NCBI GenBank assembly: GCA_963745175.1
Contig: CAVUWK010000006.1
Location: 186,001 to 250,000 of the forward strand
Source: Bog-473 sp963745175
GTDB lineage: Bacteria > Actinomycetota > Acidimicrobiia > Acidimicrobiales > RAAP-2
Length of the DNA stretch: 64,000 bases
Direction of reading: 5' to 3'
How positions within the stretch are numbered: position 1 is the stretch's first letter; each line of letters opens with the position of its first letter. Shown piece by piece: positions 62,141 through 64,000 of this stretch. Made by a program: the position numbers and the translations under genes. The notes beneath the pieces are model-generated. The model worked only from the letters and a program-made list of their open reading frames with translations, made no database searches and was not told the origin of the DNA.

Positions 62141-63818
62141 CCGCGGCAACAGGCCAAAGCCGAAGCCGGTCCGGGTCGTCTTCCTGGGCGGGCTCGGGGA
62201 GATCGGACGGAACTGCGCCTGCATCGAGGTGGAGGGCCGCATCGTCATCCTCGATTGCGGGATCATGTTCCCCGATCCGGACATGCCGGGCATCGATCTC
62301 GTCCTGCCCGAGTTCACCTACCTCTACGACCGCAAGGACCGCGTCGACGGGATCGTCCTCACCCACGGTCACGAGGACCACACGGGCGGCCTGGCCTACC
62401 TACTCCGGGAGGTCCACGCGCCCATCTACGGCTCCGAGCTGACGGTGGGCCTGGCCCGACACCGCATCGAAGAGGCCGGCCTGGCGGGCAACACCACGTT
62501 CATCCCGGTGGCGGACGGGGAGCGGGTCAAGATCGGCGCCTGCGACGTCGAGTTCATCCCGGTGACGCACTCGGTGCCCGAGGCGATGGCCATCGCGTTC
62601 CACACGCCACAGGGCGTGATCCTGCACTCGGGGGACTTCAAGCTCGATCTGCAGCCAGTCGACGGCCGGCGCACCGACATGGCACGCATGGGGGAGTTGG
62701 CCCAGACTGAGGGTATCCGCCTCCTCTTGTCGGACTCCACCAACGCGGAGGAGCCCGGCTTTACCGAGTCGGAATCCACGGTGGGCGTGACGCTGCGCCG
62801 GGTCTTCGCGTCGCAAGCCGGCAAGCGCATCGTGGTGGCCTGCTTCGCCAGTCACATGCACCGGGTGCAGCAGATCATCGACGCCGCCGTGGCCAACGGA
62901 CGCAAGGTTGCCACGCTCGGACGGTCCATGGGCAAGAACGTCGAGCTCGGGACACGTTTGGGCATCATCAGCATCCCCGACGGGGTGCAGATCGACATCG
63001 AAGAGGTGGACGGCTTGCCTCCGGGTGACGTGTGCGTGATCTCGACGGGTTCGCAGGGCGAGCCGATGTCGGCCCTCTCGCTGATGGCCACGGGCGAGAA
63101 CAAGTGGCTCCGCATCGGCGAGGACGACGTCGTCGTCATAAGCGCCCACCCGATTCCCGGCAACGAGTGGTCGGTGGGACAGGTCATCGACGACCTGCAC
63201 CGCCGGGGCGCCGAGGTCGTGCACTCGGGGTCGGAGGCGGTCCACGTGAGTGGGCACGCGCGCCAGGGGGAGCTGCGCACGCTGATCTCGGTGACCGAAC
63301 CGGAGTGCTTCGTGCCCGTGCACGGCGAGTTCCGCCACATGGTGCACCATGCCCGGCTCGCGCTGTCCATGGGTCTCGACCCGGCCAAGGTGCTCCTGTG
63401 CGAGGACGGCGACGTGATTCAGCTCGATGCCAAGGGGATCTCCCGTGACGGACACGTGCCGGGCGGGTACGTCTACGTCGACGGCACCGTGGGCGACATC
63501 GAGCACGGCGTTCTGCGCGACCGCAAGAAGCTGTCCGAGGAGGGCGTGGTCATGGCCGTCGTCACGGTCGACCGCCAGCAGGGCACGCTCAGCTGCCCGC
63601 CGGTGATCGAGACGAGGGGTTGGGTCTACGCCCCCGAGGCTGAGGAGCTGTTGGAAGAAGCCAGCGAGGTGGTCGCGGCCGCAGTGACGCAGGCCTTGCG
63701 CGATGGGGCCCACGACATCGAGGTGCTCAGCCGCCACACCCGCAAGGCCTTGGGAAAGTTCGTCGGTGACCGCACGAAGCGCCGCCCGATGATCGTGCCC
63801 GTCGTGCTCATGGTCTGA
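62133..63818 (+). CDS. rnj: Ribonuclease J
   Basis: 561 residues. A metallo-beta-lactamase/beta-CASP nuclease. The metal motif is H78-x-H80-x-D82-H83 (T-H-G-H-E-D-H-T-G-G); a G-S-Q-G-E-P-M-S beta-CASP segment and a C-terminal domain follow. It performs 5'-to-3' exo- and endonucleolytic RNA decay and co-exists here with RNase E/G and PNPase. TTG at 62133 is used, inside dapA; dapA-rnj linkage is frequent in Actinobacteria. Confidence 0.94.
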   Translation: MADRGNRPKPKPVRVVFLGGLGEIGRNCACIEVEGRIVILDCGIMFPDPDMPGIDLVLPEFTYLYDRKDRVDGIVLTHGHEDHTGGLAYLLREVHAPIYGSELTVGLARHRIEEAGLAGNTTFIPVADGERVKIGACDVEFIPVTHSVPEAMAIAFHTPQGVILHSGDFKLDLQPVDGRRTDMARMGELAQTEGIRLLLSDSTNAEEPGFTESESTVGVTLRRVFASQAGKRIVVACFASHMHRVQQIIDAAVANGRKVATLGRSMGKNVELGTRLGIISIPDGVQIDIEEVDGLPPGDVCVISTGSQGEPMSALSLMATGENKWLRIGEDDVVVISAHPIPGNEWSVGQVIDDLHRRGAEVVHSGSEAVHVSGHARQGELRTLISVTEPECFVPVHGEFRHMVHHARLALSMGLDPAKVLLCEDGDVIQLDAKGISRDGHVPGGYVYVDGTVGDIEHGVLRDRKKLSEEGVVMAVVTVDRQQGTLSCPPVIETRGWVYAPEAEELLEEASEVVAAAVTQALRDGAHDIEVLSRHTRKALGKFVGDRTKRRPMIVPVVLMV

Positions 63819-64000
63819 CCGTCATTGTCCGTCCTGGTCGGCGGGAGCTTGAACCGGCTCCTCTCGCCGCCGCCGACTCGTCGCGGCCGAGCTCGTGGCC
63901 CCAGCGAAACGACGGGGTGTACATCGCGACGAGACGGGCGATGAGCACCACCAGGAAGATCTGCCCGATCAGAGCTTCGAGCACTGCATTGGTGCGGGGA
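63808..64000 (-). CDS. Ion-channel family protein, C-terminal fragment (5' end outside window)
   Basis: 64 codons on the minus strand run from the window edge to the stop at 63808-63810. The peptide contains N-A-V-L-E-A-L-I-G-Q-I-F-L-V-V-L-I-A-R-L-V, the second membrane helix after the pore in two-TM potassium-channel-like proteins. A polar R/S-rich tail follows. The end overlaps the rnj 3' end by 11 nt. Identification rests on one short motif. Confidence 0.55.
   Translation of the reverse strand, partial: PRTNAVLEALIGQIFLVVLIARLVAMYTPSFRWGHELGRDESAAARGAGSSSRRPGRTMTVRP

Overview
This is a G+C-rich, gene-dense chromosomal segment with almost no non-coding DNA; the longest gene-free stretch is under 200 bp. 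It most likely comes from an actinobacterium of the class Acidimicrobiia. Supporting signs are an mtrA-mtrB-lpqB cluster, a class II DAHP synthase, an F420-type LLM oxidoreductase, RNase E/G together with RNase J, an archaeal/eukaryote-like prolyl-tRNA synthetase, and a secreted protein with the 42-residue 'YWLVASDGG' repeat, a type I associate with Acidimicrobiia. The assignment is inference. No rRNA, tRNA, CRISPR array, insertion sequence or prophage was seen.

Layout. 1-8303: cell-shape genes (mreC partial, mreD, mrdA), the TIGR03960/TIGR03936 pair, RNase E/G, rplU and rpmA. 8326-13489: an accessory block with a VOC protein, purine nucleoside phosphorylase, copper amine oxidase, DtxR regulator and a frameshifted MTA/SAH-deaminase-like amidohydrolase. 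13501-20306: obg, proB, proA, a MoxR ATPase with its VWA partner, and a histidine phosphatase. 20205-25116: small accessory genes (YjbR, serine hydrolase, UspA, methyltransferase, P-loop kinase, a ClpN-SnoaL fusion, GNAT). 25124-26670: a secreted repeat/GH25-like gene broken by at least five frameshifts. 26667-30172: DAHP synthase, LLM oxidoreductase, nadD, a small membrane protein and rsfS. 30182-34572 (minus strand): peptide-binding protein, mtrA, mtrB and lpqB. 34669-50833: xerC and a long core run (rpsB, tsf, pyrH, frr, cdsA, dxr, rseP, ispG, proS, rimP, nusA, ylxR, infB, rbfA). 50895-63818: truB, ribF, rpsO, pnp, an M16 peptidase, dapB, TetR, rhomboid, TetR, diiron protein, dapA and rnj. 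A partial ion-channel gene lies at the right edge on the minus strand.

How the genes work together. Most of the window is core information processing (translation, RNA decay, ribosome maturation), cell-envelope growth (MreCD/PBP2, CdsA, RseP, MtrAB-LpqB), and lysine/DAP, proline, isoprenoid and shikimate biosynthesis. Many junctions are 4-nt start/stop overlaps, implying translational coupling.

Main observations. (1) Most genes that are not translationally coupled have a TAnnnT hexamer 6-9 nt before the start codon and no Shine-Dalgarno sequence, pointing to widespread leaderless transcription; several of these hexamers reuse the upstream gene's TAG stop, and two divergent pairs have -10 elements only 4-6 bp apart. 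(2) Frameshifts in dxr (essential), mtrB, the amidohydrolase and the GH25-like gene suggest local sequence errors, although real decay of the accessory genes is not excluded. (3) Unusual loci: a TetR/diiron-protein operon with a dyad over its promoter, a ClpN-SnoaL fusion without ATPase domains, and an orphan peptide-binding protein ahead of mtrAB-lpqB. I did not find a clearly new defence or mobile system.
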